A DNA stretch of 64,000 nucleotides from positions 1 through 64,000 of the forward strand of contig NZ_BMTL01000041.1 of the NCBI RefSeq assembly GCF_014649655.1. Direction: 5' to 3'. Shown here in pieces: positions 32,636 to 41,029 of the stretch; position 1 is the first letter of the stretch; every line of letters starts with the position of its first letter. The stretch comes from Streptomyces humidus. Its GTDB lineage: Bacteria > Actinomycetota > Actinomycetes > Streptomycetales > Streptomycetaceae. A model generated the notes under the pieces. That model did not search any database, was not told where the DNA came from, and worked only from the letters and a program-made list of their open reading frames with translations. Both the position numbers and the translations under genes were made by a program.

Positions 32636-34201
32636 CTATCGCTCCAGACGCCCGTTGAACCTCCGGGGCAGCCCCAGCTCGTTCTCGTCCCGGAGTTCCA
32701 CCGGGAGGAGCGCGGCGGGGGTGTTCTGGTAGGCGACGGGCCGCAGCCAGCGCTCGATCGCCGTGCCGCCCACCGAGGTGGAGGTCGACGTCGTGGCCGG
32801 GTAGGGCCCCCCGTGGTGCTGGGCCGGCGCGACGGCGACGCCCGTGGGCCAGCCGTTCACCAGCACCCGCCCGGCGAGCGGCGTCAGCTCGGCGAGGATC
32901 TCCCCGCCGCGTCCCTCACCGGCCGCCTCGCCCTCGGAGAGCTGGACGGTGGCGGTCAGGTTGCCGGGCAGCCGGGACAGCACGGCCTTGACCTCGGCCT
33001 CGTCCTCGTAGCGGGCCACGACGGTCACCGGGCCGAAGCACTCCTCGAGGAGCAGGTCGTGCTCGCCCTCGGCGGCGAGCCGGGCCGCGGGCACGGTCAG
33101 GAAGCCCGCGCTGACGGTGTGCTCCCCGCCCGCGCCGGGCGTGACCGGCGACTCCACGTCGGCCAGCTCCGCGCGCTCGGCGACCCCGGCGATGAAGTTG
33201 TCCCGCATCCGGTGGTCGAGCAGCACGCCCGCGTCGGTGTCGCTCACCGCGTCCGTCAGCGACTTGACCAGCCCGTCGCCGGCCGCGCCGGAGGGCACCA
33301 GCACCAGACCCGGCTTGACGCAGAACTGACCGACGCCGAGCGTCATCGACCCGGCGAGCCCGGTTCCGATGGCCTCGGCGCGCTCGGCGGCGGCCGCCTC
33401 GGTCACCACGACGGGGTTCAGCGAGCCCAGCTCACCGTGGAAGGGGATCGGCACGGGCCGCGCCGCCGCGGCGTCGAACAGGGCCCGGCCTCCGCGGATC
33501 GAGCCGGTGAAGCCGGCCGCGGCGACCAGCGGGTGCCTGATCAGCTCGACGCCCGCCTCGAAGCCGTGCACCAGACCCAGCACATCCGCCGGGATGCCGT
33601 GCTCGACGGCGGCGTTGCGCACCACCTTGGCGACCAGCTCGGACAGCCCGGGGTGGTCGGGATGGGACTTGACGACGACCGGGTTGCCGGCCGCCAGCGC
33701 GCTCGCGGTGTCGCCGCCCGCCACCGAGAAGGCGAAGGGGAAGTTCGACGCCGAGTACACGGCCACCACACCGAGCGGCACCTTGTAGCGGCGCAGGTCG
33801 GGGATGGGCGGGGTGGCGGTGTCGTCGGGGTGGTTGACGACGACGTCGAGGAAGGAGCCCTCGTCGACGATGTCGGCGAACGCGCGCAGCTGGTAGCAGG
33901 TGCGGGCCAGCTCGCCGTTCAGACGGACCGGGCCGAGCGCGGTCTCCGCGTCGGCCACCTCGACGAGGGTGTCCTTGGCCGCCTGCAGCCGGTCGGCGGC
34001 GGAGCGCAGGAAGGCGGCGCGGACGGTACGGTCCGCGAGGGAGCCGCGCGCTTCGTGCGCGGCGCGGACGACGGCGTCGACCTCCTGGGCCGTGGCCTCC
34101 ACCGCAACCTGTTCACGCTGCTTCCCGGTTCGGGGGTCGACACTCCAGACTGGTGCTGCTGCCACCGCGGGTCCCTCCACGTTTGGTACTGGCTCATCCA
34201 T
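32636..34201 (-). CDS. Aldehyde dehydrogenase, probable alpha-ketoglutarate semialdehyde dehydrogenase
   Basis: A 521-residue NAD(P)-dependent aldehyde dehydrogenase of the 2,5-dioxovalerate type, oxidising alpha-ketoglutarate semialdehyde to alpha-ketoglutarate. Seen: YSASNFPFAFSVAGGDTASA (about 154-173), NPVVVKSHPDHPG with the cofactor Lys (about 178-190), the FTGSIRGGRALFDAAAARP block (about 235-253), the active-site Cys in GVGQFCVKPG (about 300-309), and EECFGPVTVVARY (about 390-402). Divergent from an IclR gene, with an IclR-type palindrome between them. A similar site precedes kdgD, which makes the substrate. A broader aldehyde range is possible. Confidence 0.85.
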   Translation of the reverse strand: MDEPVPNVEGPAVAAAPVWSVDPRTGKQREQVAVEATAQEVDAVVRAAHEARGSLADRTVRAAFLRSAADRLQAAKDTLVEVADAETALGPVRLNGELARTCYQLRAFADIVDEGSFLDVVVNHPDDTATPPIPDLRRYKVPLGVVAVYSASNFPFAFSVAGGDTASALAAGNPVVVKSHPDHPGLSELVAKVVRNAAVEHGIPADVLGLVHGFEAGVELIRHPLVAAAGFTGSIRGGRALFDAAAARPVPIPFHGELGSLNPVVVTEAAAAERAEAIGTGLAGSMTLGVGQFCVKPGLVLVPSGAAGDGLVKSLTDAVSDTDAGVLLDHRMRDNFIAGVAERAELADVESPVTPGAGGEHTVSAGFLTVPAARLAAEGEHDLLLEECFGPVTVVARYEDEAEVKAVLSRLPGNLTATVQLSEGEAAGEGRGGEILAELTPLAGRVLVNGWPTGVAVAPAQHHGGPYPATTSTSTSVGGTAIERWLRPVAYQNTPAALLPVELRDENELGLPRRFNGRLER

Positions 34202-34208
34202 CAGGGTC

Positions 34209-34249
34209 GTTCGATATGCTGAACGGCGTCTCTGATGATGAATATGCTG
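34209..34249. promoter_or_regulatory. IclR-type operator between dehydrogenase and iclR
   Basis: GTTCGATATGCTGAAC (34209-34224) is an imperfect palindrome with GTTC/GAAC arms. The core GATATGCTG (34213-34221) is repeated as AATATGCTG (34241-34249), 28 bp away. It lies between the divergent aldehyde dehydrogenase and IclR starts. Paired sites of this form are typical for IclR-family regulators. Confidence 0.6.
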
Positions 34250-34288
34250 TCGGAGCGTATTTCCCGTCGAACGAAGGGGTCAAGGGCG

Positions 34289-35062
34289 ATGTCGGCTGGC
34301 GAGACGGGGGGCGGAGCGCAGGTCAAGTCCGCGGTGCGGACGGTTGAGCTGCTGGAGTACTTCGCCGGCCGCCCGGGAATGCACTCCCTCGCGTCGGTCC
34401 AGGAGGCCGTCGGATATCCCAAGTCGAGTCTCTACATGCTGCTGCGCACGCTGGTGGAACTGGGCTGGGTGGAGACGGACGCGACGGGCACGCGGTACGG
34501 CATCGGGGTGCGGGCGCTGCTCGTCGGCACCTCCTACATCGACGGCGACGAGGTGGTCGCGGCCGCCCGCCCCACCCTGGACCGGCTCTCGGACGACACC
34601 ACCGAGACCATCCACCTGGCCCGGCTCGACGGCACCAACGTCGTCTACCTCGCCACCCGCCAGTCGCAGCACTACCTGCGCCCCTTCACCCGGGTCGGGC
34701 GCAGGCTGCCCGCGCACTCCACCTCCCTCGGCAAGGCGCTGCTGAGCACCTACTCCGACGAGCAGGTGCGCAAGATGCTGCCGGAGTCGCTGCCCGCGCT
34801 GACGGAGCACACCATCACGGACCGGGAGAAGCTGATCGAGGAGCTGCACCAGATCCGCGACCAGGGCTTCTCGGTGGACCGCGAGGAGAACACGCTGGGC
34901 CTGCGCTGCTTCGGCGTGGCGATCCCCTACCGCACCCCGGCCAGGGACGCGATCAGCTGCTCGGTGCCGGTGGCCAGGCTCACCCCCGCGCACGAGCAGA
35001 TGGTGAAGGACGCGCTCTTCGACGCGCGTGACCGGCTCACGCTGGCGACCCGGCGGCTGTGA
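34289..35062 (+). CDS. IclR family transcriptional regulator
   Basis: A 257-residue regulator with the N-terminal winged helix (about 12-70: KSAVRTVELLEYFAGRPGMH, then SVQEAVGYPKSSLYMLLRTL) and the C-terminal effector domain (TNVVYLATRQSQHYLRPFTR about 114-133, LPAHSTSLGKALLSTYSD about 137-154, EENTLGLRCFGVAIPYRTP about 200-218). The start at 34289 follows AAGGGG with normal spacing; an earlier ATG at 34235 would add an untypical Arg-rich leader. Likely ligand is a sugar-acid intermediate, since the divergent target is a semialdehyde dehydrogenase. Probably also controls kdgD through a related site. Confidence 0.88.
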   Translation: MSAGETGGGAQVKSAVRTVELLEYFAGRPGMHSLASVQEAVGYPKSSLYMLLRTLVELGWVETDATGTRYGIGVRALLVGTSYIDGDEVVAAARPTLDRLSDDTTETIHLARLDGTNVVYLATRQSQHYLRPFTRVGRRLPAHSTSLGKALLSTYSDEQVRKMLPESLPALTEHTITDREKLIEELHQIRDQGFSVDREENTLGLRCFGVAIPYRTPARDAISCSVPVARLTPAHEQMVKDALFDARDRLTLATRRL

Positions 35063-35098
35063 GGCCCGGGGCGCGGGAGGGGACGTGGGCTCCGGTTC

Positions 35099-35569
35099 AT
35101 GCCGATCGCCCTGCGCCGGGTCCACGACAGCGATCTGCCGGTGTTCTTCCGGCAGTCGAACGACCCCGAGTCCCTGGTGACGGCCGCGTTCACACCGAAG
35201 GACCCGGCCGACCGGGACGCCTTCGACGCCCACTGGAGGCGGATCCGCGCGTCGTCCGACGTGCCGCGCACGATCCTGGCCGACGGGGACGTGGTCGGGA
35301 GCGCCGTGGTCCACGGGCGGCCGGGTGAGCGTGAGGTGACGTACTGGGTGGACCGGGCGTACTGGGGCCGGGGCATCGCCACGGAGGCGTTGTCGGCCCT
35401 GCTGTCCGAGGTCCGGGAGCGTCCGCTGTTCGCACGGGCGGCGGCCGGCGACGCCGGCTCGCTGCGCGTGCTGGAGAAGTGCGGTTTCCGGCCCACGGCC
35501 CGCGCCGCCTGCTTCGCGAACGCCCGCGGCCGCGAGACGGAGGAGATCGTGCTGCGGCTGGAGGCCTGA
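35099..35569 (+). CDS. GNAT family N-acetyltransferase
   Basis: A 156-residue RimJ/RimL-like GNAT protein. PIALRRVHDSDLPVFFRQSN (2-21) is the usual first strand and helix. The acetyl-CoA loop is VDRAYWGRGIATEALSALLS (about 82-101), and AAAGDAGSLRVLEKCGFRPT (about 114-133) is the C-terminal hallmark. Substrate unknown. It follows the IclR gene after 36 bases on the same strand. Confidence 0.87.
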   Translation: MPIALRRVHDSDLPVFFRQSNDPESLVTAAFTPKDPADRDAFDAHWRRIRASSDVPRTILADGDVVGSAVVHGRPGEREVTYWVDRAYWGRGIATEALSALLSEVRERPLFARAAAGDAGSLRVLEKCGFRPTARAACFANARGRETEEIVLRLEA

Positions 35570-35877
35570 GGAAGTGGCCCGTCGGACAGGTCGCTTCGCT
35601 GCGGGGATCTGCTCGATCGGATCGATCGCGTCGAACCGGCCTCAGGTTTTCGCCGTGTTACGGAATCGGGCTCCGGGGACGTTCGGTCTGCCCCATCATG
35701 TTCGAACCCCTGTACCCCGGCAGGCCATCGACCACTGCTACGCTTCCCGGCCTCGCCCCGACAACCTCCTCGGGGCATCCCCATGTCATCCGCAGGACGC
35801 ACACAGGCGCACCCCCACAGAACGCCCGAACCCGTACGAGCTCCACCAGCCGCACCAGCACCGAGAAGAGGTCACCC
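35570..35877. other. 308-bp gap upstream of the sigma factor gene
   Basis: No convincing gene on either strand. It contains overlapping GATCG repeats (about 35611-35633), a GTTCGAACC stretch at 35699 that resembles a tRNA T-loop but lacks a cloverleaf, and TACGCT at about 35739 that could be a -10. GAGAAGAGG (35863-35871) is the ribosome-binding site of the sigma gene. A long 5-prime leader is likely. Confidence 0.5.
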
Positions 35878-36447
35878 GTGGGCACAGTCGTCGACGACGC
35901 CGCCTCGGTGGAGTTCCACGCCTTCTTCGACCGCCACTACGCCGAACTGTCGCGCCTCGCCCACCTCCTGACCGGTGAGGCCGATGCCGCCGACGATCTG
36001 GCGGCGGACGCGCTCCTCGCGCTGTGGAACCGCTGGGACCGGGTGCGGGCGGCCGACCACCCGGTGGCCTACGCCCGCGGCGTCGTCGCCAACCTCGCCC
36101 GCACCCGCATCCGCAGCGCCGTGCGCGAGCGCCGCAGGATCGCGCTGTTCTGGTCGCAGCGCGAGGAGAAGACGGAGAACCCGGACGTCGCCGGTGTCGT
36201 GGACGTCCAGTCGGCGCTGCGTAGACTTCCGTTCCGCAAACGGGCCTGTGTGGTGCTGCGGCACGCCTTCGACCTCTCGGAGAAGGACACGGCGCTCGCC
36301 CTGGGGGTCTCGGTCGGTACGGTGAAGAGCCAGACGTCGAAGGGGATGGCCGAGCTGCAGAAGCTGCTCGGCGCCAAGGGAGCTCCGCTCAAGGTGCCCG
36401 CCATGGTGCGCACCGGTGAGGCCTCGGCCTCGGGAAGGGACCGATGA
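35878..36447 (+). CDS. SigE-family RNA polymerase sigma factor (ECF)
   Basis: A 189-residue ECF sigma factor of the actinobacterial SigE-like family. Region 2: FHAFFDRHYAELSRLAHLLT (about 12-31), then LAADALLALWNRWDRV (about 42-57) and ARGVVANLARTRIRSAVRER (about 66-85). Region 4: LRRLPFRKRACVVLRHAFDL (about 114-133), EKDTALALGVSVGTVKSQTS (about 136-155). The GTG start is supported by GAGAAGAGG. The stop overlaps the next gene (ATGA), so the pair is made together. The missing zinc-finger anti-sigma is replaced by the membrane partner downstream. Confidence 0.9.
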   Translation: MGTVVDDAASVEFHAFFDRHYAELSRLAHLLTGEADAADDLAADALLALWNRWDRVRAADHPVAYARGVVANLARTRIRSAVRERRRIALFWSQREEKTENPDVAGVVDVQSALRRLPFRKRACVVLRHAFDLSEKDTALALGVSVGTVKSQTSKGMAELQKLLGAKGAPLKVPAMVRTGEASASGRDR

Positions 36448-37313
36448 CGATGCAGCGGGACGTGCACGACGATCTGCGCGCCCGGCTGCACGGAGCGGCC
36501 GAGGCGCACCAGCCCGACCGGGCGCGCATCCTGGCGCGGGTCGAGCGCGGCATGGCGGGAGGCGGGCAGGGGCGGCAGCGGTCCGACCACCGGGCGACCC
36601 GGCCGCCGCTGTGGAGCTGGACCAAGGTCGTCGGGGCCACGGCCGCGGTCGCGGGCATGCTCGCGGCCGGCGGTTACGCGGTGGCGTCCGCCGTGAAGAG
36701 CGAAGCTCCGGCGCAGCAGACGGTCTCCGTCTCCTCTCCGCCGGTCGCGTCCCCGCACGCCACGAGCCGTCCGTCCGCCTCCCCCGAGGCCACGCAGGGT
36801 TCCGGGGACGGCGCGCACCACTCGGCGAAGCCCGGCCCGCCGCCGTCGAAGAGCGCCGGGGCGACGCCGTCCGCTCCCGCGGCCACGACGCTGCCGCCCG
36901 TCGAGGCCGCCCAGGACGGCCCGTTGTGGTCGCAGGGTTCGGTGGACCCGCACAGCAACGACTTCTGGGCGCAGAGCAACGTCACGCTCCGCACGTCCGG
37001 CCGGCTCACGCTCCTCACCGTGCAGTTGAAGGTGGCGCAGACGGGGGGTGTCTCGTCGGCGGGGGCCTGGCGTTCGCTGCCCGAGGACGACTTCACCTTC
37101 ACGGCGGTCGAGCGGGACGGCTTCCTGGTCTACACCTGGGTGCTCAAGGAGGGCCGGACGGTCCCCGAGGGCGAGTGGGTGTTCGCCGGGCAGTACAACC
37201 ACGCCCGCGGCGGCCGGGACGCCCGCAACGACGTCTACACGATCTCGGGCCGGTCGGACGCCCGGCAGAGCTCCGTCGGCGGCGGCTTCGCCCCTCAGGA
37301 CGGCAAGGGCTGA
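36444..37313 (+). CDS. Membrane protein paired with the sigma factor (putative anti-sigma)
   Basis: A 289-residue protein with a cytoplasmic helical N-terminus (HDDLRARLHGAAEAHQPDRA, about 7-26, then RILARVERGMAG). A single membrane helix follows (about 57-78: VVGATAAVAGMLAAGGYAV). Next is a Ser/Pro/Ala-rich stretch and a C-terminal extracellular domain (WSQGSVDPHSNDFWAQSNVT, about 163-182). The layout matches membrane-bound partners of SigE-like factors. There is no HxxxCxxC zinc motif. The four-base overlap with the sigma gene is the main argument for an anti-sigma role. Confidence 0.75.
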   Translation: MTMQRDVHDDLRARLHGAAEAHQPDRARILARVERGMAGGGQGRQRSDHRATRPPLWSWTKVVGATAAVAGMLAAGGYAVASAVKSEAPAQQTVSVSSPPVASPHATSRPSASPEATQGSGDGAHHSAKPGPPPSKSAGATPSAPAATTLPPVEAAQDGPLWSQGSVDPHSNDFWAQSNVTLRTSGRLTLLTVQLKVAQTGGVSSAGAWRSLPEDDFTFTAVERDGFLVYTWVLKEGRTVPEGEWVFAGQYNHARGGRDARNDVYTISGRSDARQSSVGGGFAPQDGKG

Positions 37314-37320
37314 GTGAGCC

Positions 37321-37348
37321 GTGCGGGGGACCGACCGGTCCCCCGCAC
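37321..37348. terminator. Bidirectional hairpin between convergent genes
   Basis: A 13-bp perfect stem (37321-37333 with 37336-37348) and a two-base loop (AC) lie between the convergent stops at 37313 and 37355. Confidence 0.85.
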
Positions 37349-37354
37349 GCCGGT

Positions 37355-38152
37355 TCAGCCGACGAAGTACGTCGGGTTCGGCAGCTTGTAGGTGCGGTCG
37401 GCATAGCCGCCGTCGAGGTCGGAGTACTGGTCGCCGAAGTTGGCGATGATCTCGTACCCGAGGTCCTCCTCGATGTGCTTGCGGGTGCCGGACTTGTACT
37501 GAACGGTCGTGCAGGTCCAGGCGCCCGGGGTCGCGCAGGCGCTCAGGTAGGACGGCGGAGCGGCCGCGTTCTTGAGGAACATGTGGCCGGCGTCCAGGTC
37601 GACGTCGGCGCCGACCTTCTTCAGGTTCTCGACGGCGGCGGAGCGCTGCGCCTCGCCGAGGCCGGAGTTGTAGAAGACCTCGACGCCCTTCTTCTCGGCG
37701 TACCGCACGAGTTCGGGGCTGCCGAACACCGCCGGGCGGTCGGCCTTGTTCACGTAGGCCGCCCAACTGGCGGAGTTGTACGTGTAGTTGTACCGCTTCT
37801 CGTAGTCGAGGCTGAGCAGCAGGGTGTCGTCGACGTCGAAGACGACCGCGGGCCGCCGGTGCTTGTGGACCGCCTTGCGGGCGGCCTGGTCGATGTACTT
37901 CCGCGCGGCCTTGTCGATGCGCGCGAGGTCCTGGGCGTACGGGCTGGACGGGGACGCCTGGTACACGCCGTTCGCGTCCGGCGCGGTGCCGTAGTAGGTG
38001 TCGATGTCCTTCACCAACAGCCCGATGTTGTAGGGCTCGTGGGTGGATTCGGCCGTGGACTGGCCGGCCGTCGCCGCGCCGGCGCCGTACAGGGCGGCGC
38101 CGGCGACGGCACAGGCTGCGGCCGCGGCCGCGATGCGCAGTGGCTTATGCAT
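37355..38152 (-). CDS. Secreted HAD-superfamily acid phosphatase
   Basis: A 265-residue protein of the HAD class B/e(P4)-type acid phosphatase family, acting outside the membrane. A Sec signal peptide is clear (MHKPLRIAAAAAACAVAGAA, 1-20, cleavage after about 30). The catalytic DVDDTLL (about 117-123, in AVVFDVDDTLLLSLDYEKRY) carries both nucleophile and acid Asp. The VFYNSGLGEAQRSAAVENLK block (about 164-183) is motif II and its helix. GYEIIANFGDQYSDLDGGYA (about 232-251) is motif IV. The start at 38152 follows the signal peptide. An upstream start would add a short polar stretch. Confidence 0.88.
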   Translation of the reverse strand: MHKPLRIAAAAAACAVAGAALYGAGAATAGQSTAESTHEPYNIGLLVKDIDTYYGTAPDANGVYQASPSSPYAQDLARIDKAARKYIDQAARKAVHKHRRPAVVFDVDDTLLLSLDYEKRYNYTYNSASWAAYVNKADRPAVFGSPELVRYAEKKGVEVFYNSGLGEAQRSAAVENLKKVGADVDLDAGHMFLKNAAAPPSYLSACATPGAWTCTTVQYKSGTRKHIEEDLGYEIIANFGDQYSDLDGGYADRTYKLPNPTYFVG

Positions 38153-38361
38153 GACACAGCTTTCTACGCGCGTCACCCCCGGCGGCGCGAGACCCGCCGG
38201 GCAAAAAACGGGTCAAGCGCCCCGGCGGAGTCGGTTCAAGGTGGCGCCGACGGCGACGCACCGGCGCACCCCCCTCGCGGGGCTCGCGGGCCTCACGCGC
38301 GGCCTCGCCAGGCCCCCCGCCCGTGCGCACTCCCCGCCGCACCCTGCACGGGCAGCGCACC

Positions 38362-39507
38362 TCAGCACTCCTGCTTCCAGGGCTCCCAGTCGCCCAGGTA
38401 CGCCTCGCGGGTGGCCGAGCCCGCCTGTGCGTCGGTGAGCTGGGGGCGGTTCTCGGGGACGGTGATCCGCGCTCCGGGCCCGCTGTTGCGGTACTCGGCG
38501 AACCGCTGGCTCTGCCAGGGGAAGGAGGCCGACATGTTCGCGTAGGGCGCGACCGCGTCGATCCCGGCGTCCAGACGGGTGTCGCGGACGACGAGGCTCG
38601 GGCGGGCGGTGGTGTCGGAGCTGGGGACCCAGGGGCGGGCCAGCTTGTAGTACGCGTCCGGCGCCTCGCTGCTGATCCGGCTCCCGACGACCAGGTACCC
38701 GAACGGGCCCGCGCCCGCGGTCGAGGGTGCGAAGACGAAGCCGTAGGGGGCGGTGGCCAGGTCGGTGCGGTCGAGGGTGCGGAAGCGGCAGTGCTCGTAC
38801 ACGGCGGTGGCCCGGCCGAAGACGAAGTCGACGTCGCCTTCGACGTAGCAGTGCGCGAAGTACTGGCGGGCGAAGGCGGTGAGGGCGAGGGAGTCGGCGT
38901 ACAGGGTGTCCTGGTGGCCGAGGAAGCGGCAGTGGTGGAAGGCGGAGCGGTCGCCCTGGACCTTCACGGCGACGGCCTGGGTGCCGGTGATGCCGGGGTG
39001 GGCGGCGCGCAGCCAGTCGTTGGCGAAGGTGATCCGGTGGGCGGTGAAGCCGTCGGCCTGGAGGGTCGTGGTGGCCGAGCCGGTGGTGCCGTAGGTGCCG
39101 CCGCCGGGCTTGGGGGTGCCGGCCGCCCTGTCGTGGACGATCACGACGTCGCGCGGGTCGTCGGAGGCGCCGATCCAGGTGGCCTCGGTGCGGGTGGCGT
39201 CGAGGACGACCGTCTCCCGGTAGACGCCGGGCGCGAGCACCAGCGTCCAGCCGCTGCCGGCGGCGGCCGCGACGGCGTCCCCGACGGAGGTGTGGTCGCC
39301 CCGGCCGAGCGGGTCGACGTACAGGGTGCGGGGCGTACGGCGGGAGGACGGGGAGCCGTGGCGGCCGAACGGGCGCGGGCCGCCGGCGGCCCGCGCGGGC
39401 CACGCGGCCGGCCCGAGCGCGGCAGCCGTCCCGGCGCTCGCGGCGAGGAATCCCCTTCTGGACAGGGGACGTCCGGACAGGGGACGTCGGGGGTGGGGCG
39501 AGGGCAT
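38362..39507 (-). CDS. Pectinesterase (CE8)
   Basis: A 381-residue secreted pectin methylesterase that de-esterifies homogalacturonan. The N-terminus has a twin-arginine-like signal (LSRRGFLAASAG, about 15-26). Parallel beta-helix motifs: AAHPGITGTQAVAVKVQGDR (about 171-190), FLGHQDTLYAD with the catalytic Asp (about 199-209), and EGDVDFVFGRATAVYEHC with the second Asp (about 224-241). The end (SFPWQSQRFAEYRNSGPGAR about 324-343) is the family C-terminal signature. The start is set by the signal peptide. Downstream of pectate lyase on the same strand but separated by a hairpin. Confidence 0.92.
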   Translation of the reverse strand: MPSPHPRRPLSGRPLSRRGFLAASAGTAAALGPAAWPARAAGGPRPFGRHGSPSSRRTPRTLYVDPLGRGDHTSVGDAVAAAAGSGWTLVLAPGVYRETVVLDATRTEATWIGASDDPRDVVIVHDRAAGTPKPGGGTYGTTGSATTTLQADGFTAHRITFANDWLRAAHPGITGTQAVAVKVQGDRSAFHHCRFLGHQDTLYADSLALTAFARQYFAHCYVEGDVDFVFGRATAVYEHCRFRTLDRTDLATAPYGFVFAPSTAGAGPFGYLVVGSRISSEAPDAYYKLARPWVPSSDTTARPSLVVRDTRLDAGIDAVAPYANMSASFPWQSQRFAEYRNSGPGARITVPENRPQLTDAQAGSATREAYLGDWEPWKQEC

Positions 39508-39552
39508 GCGGGTGCTCCTTCGCGGTACGGCGGCGGTGGGCTGGTGCGGGGA

Positions 39553-39640
39553 GGGCCCCCGGCAGGGGGCCCGTAAGGCGGGTGCAAGGGGTGGGCCGGG
39601 CGGTGGGCCGGGGGCCGGGGCGGTGGGCGCCGCCCCGGCC
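39553..39640 (-). terminator. Two hairpins between pectate lyase and pectinesterase
   Basis: Immediately beyond the pectate lyase stop lies an 11-bp stem (39613-39623 with 39630-39640, loop TGGGCG). A second 8-bp stem (39553-39560 with 39565-39572, loop GGCA) follows in the direction of transcription. Together they should stop most pectate lyase transcripts, so pectinesterase probably has its own promoter in the 143-bp gap (39508-39650). Confidence 0.75.
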
Positions 39641-39650
39641 GTCGTACGGG

Positions 39651-40982
39651 TCAGCCCAGGCGGCCGGCGCCCGCGCCGCAGTCCACGATCCGGGGGACCG
39701 CCTTCGCCGGGTCGACCCCGGTGCGCAGGACGGGCGTCCATCCGGCGCCGGACTGCAGGGTCTCGGCCGGGATCTCCGCGTTGTGCACGGCGATCAGGTC
39801 GGTCTTCACGCCGTTGACGTAGTTGTCGGCGGCGGTCAGCGGCGAGACGTTCCACCGCTTGAGCACCTTGGCCGCGCTGACCCCCTGCGGCAGGGTGAAC
39901 GCGTTGTGCTCGGCGACGAGCCGGGACTCCTTGCCGATGCCGAAGCTGTAGGAGTAGCCGCCGTTCGCGACGAAGTGGTTGTTGTAGGAGTCGACCTGCC
40001 CGAAGCGGACGCGGGGGGCACGCTCGACGAGGCCGGAGAACAGGTTGTGGTGGAAGGTCACCCTCAGGTGGCCCCGGTCGCCGGCCGCCGTCGACTCGCC
40101 GTCGCTGTTGCCGATGAGGATCGTCTTGTCGTGCTCGGTGAAGACGTTCCAGGAGGCGGTGACGAGGTCGGCGCCGCGCACGATGTCCAGTTCGCCGTCG
40201 TGCTGCTGGTAGAGCATGCCGAAGTAGGAGGGCGCCGCGCTGTCCGGGTGCGAGCCGTCGGTGAACGTGTTGTGGTCCAGCCACACGTGCGTGGAGCCGT
40301 AGACGACGGCGGTGTCGTACTCGGAGTTCCAGTTGCCCTTGGCGCCGTCGGTCGGGTCCCACTGCGGGAAGCAGTCGATGGGGGACTCGAAGGACAGGTT
40401 CCTGATGATCACGTTGTCGACGGCCTTGATCTGCAGACTGACGCCCTTGAACCCGGCGTCGCGGCCGACGCCGACGATGGTGGTGTTGGCGGGGACGTTC
40501 GCCTTGATGGCCGTGTCCTGGGCGGCGGCCGAGGCGCGTCGCAGCCCCTCGGGGCTGTCGTCGGGCTCGGCGCTCAGGTCGGTGTCCAGTCCCCAGGCCT
40601 CGGGCGAGTACTTCGCGAGGTAGGCGTCGAAGTCGTAGCCGGGCGCGGCGAAGGCGTCGCATCCCTCGGCGACGGCGTCGATGACGCCCTTCACCTTGAT
40701 GATCTTCGGCGCGGAGCCCCCGGCGGCGAGGGCGGCCCGGAACTCGGCCCAGGTGGTGACGGTGTACACGTGGGCGGCGTCGGCGGCCGACCCGCCGGTG
40801 GTGCCCGTCCCCTGGGAGGCCCAGCCGTCGCTCGCGCCCAGGACCTGGCGGCCGAGGTCGCGGGACGGGGAGCGGTACTCGGTCCGGGCGGAGGCGGTCG
40901 AGGCCGCGGTGACGGAGAGCACCAGTGCGGTGCACCCCACCAGAGCTGCGATGACGCGTCCATGACATGATCGGTTCGGCAC
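39651..40982 (-). CDS. Pectate lyase (PL1 family)
   Basis: A 443-residue secreted lyase cleaving polygalacturonate by beta-elimination. A signal peptide (HGRVIAALVGCTALVLSVTA, about 6-25) leads into the PL1 beta-helix: VYTVTTWAEFRAALAAGGSA (about 77-96), IIRNLSFESPIDCFPQWDPT (about 190-209), DHNTFTDGSHPD with Ca ligands (about 232-243), and the catalytic-Arg region HHNLFSGLVERAPRVRFGQV (about 308-327). GTG at 40982 is preferred because GGAG lies upstream and the signal peptide starts there. A longer frame would add 17 polar residues. Confidence 0.92.
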   Translation of the reverse strand: MPNRSCHGRVIAALVGCTALVLSVTAASTASARTEYRSPSRDLGRQVLGASDGWASQGTGTTGGSAADAAHVYTVTTWAEFRAALAAGGSAPKIIKVKGVIDAVAEGCDAFAAPGYDFDAYLAKYSPEAWGLDTDLSAEPDDSPEGLRRASAAAQDTAIKANVPANTTIVGVGRDAGFKGVSLQIKAVDNVIIRNLSFESPIDCFPQWDPTDGAKGNWNSEYDTAVVYGSTHVWLDHNTFTDGSHPDSAAPSYFGMLYQQHDGELDIVRGADLVTASWNVFTEHDKTILIGNSDGESTAAGDRGHLRVTFHHNLFSGLVERAPRVRFGQVDSYNNHFVANGGYSYSFGIGKESRLVAEHNAFTLPQGVSAAKVLKRWNVSPLTAADNYVNGVKTDLIAVHNAEIPAETLQSGAGWTPVLRTGVDPAKAVPRIVDCGAGAGRLG

Positions 40983-41029
40983 TGTGCGGGTCTCCTCCGA
41001 GTAGGGCGGGGCGGTGGTCTCGAGAGCGG

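Noticed and set aside
35690..35720. GTTCGAACCCC resembling a tRNA T-arm
   Set aside because: No acceptor stem, D-arm or anticodon arm can be drawn around it, and it lies in a sigma-factor leader.
38200..38360. Possible small genes between phosphatase and pectinesterase
   Set aside because: Only Arg/Ala/Pro-rich frames without ribosome-binding sites; treated as an intergenic gap carrying the phosphatase promoter.
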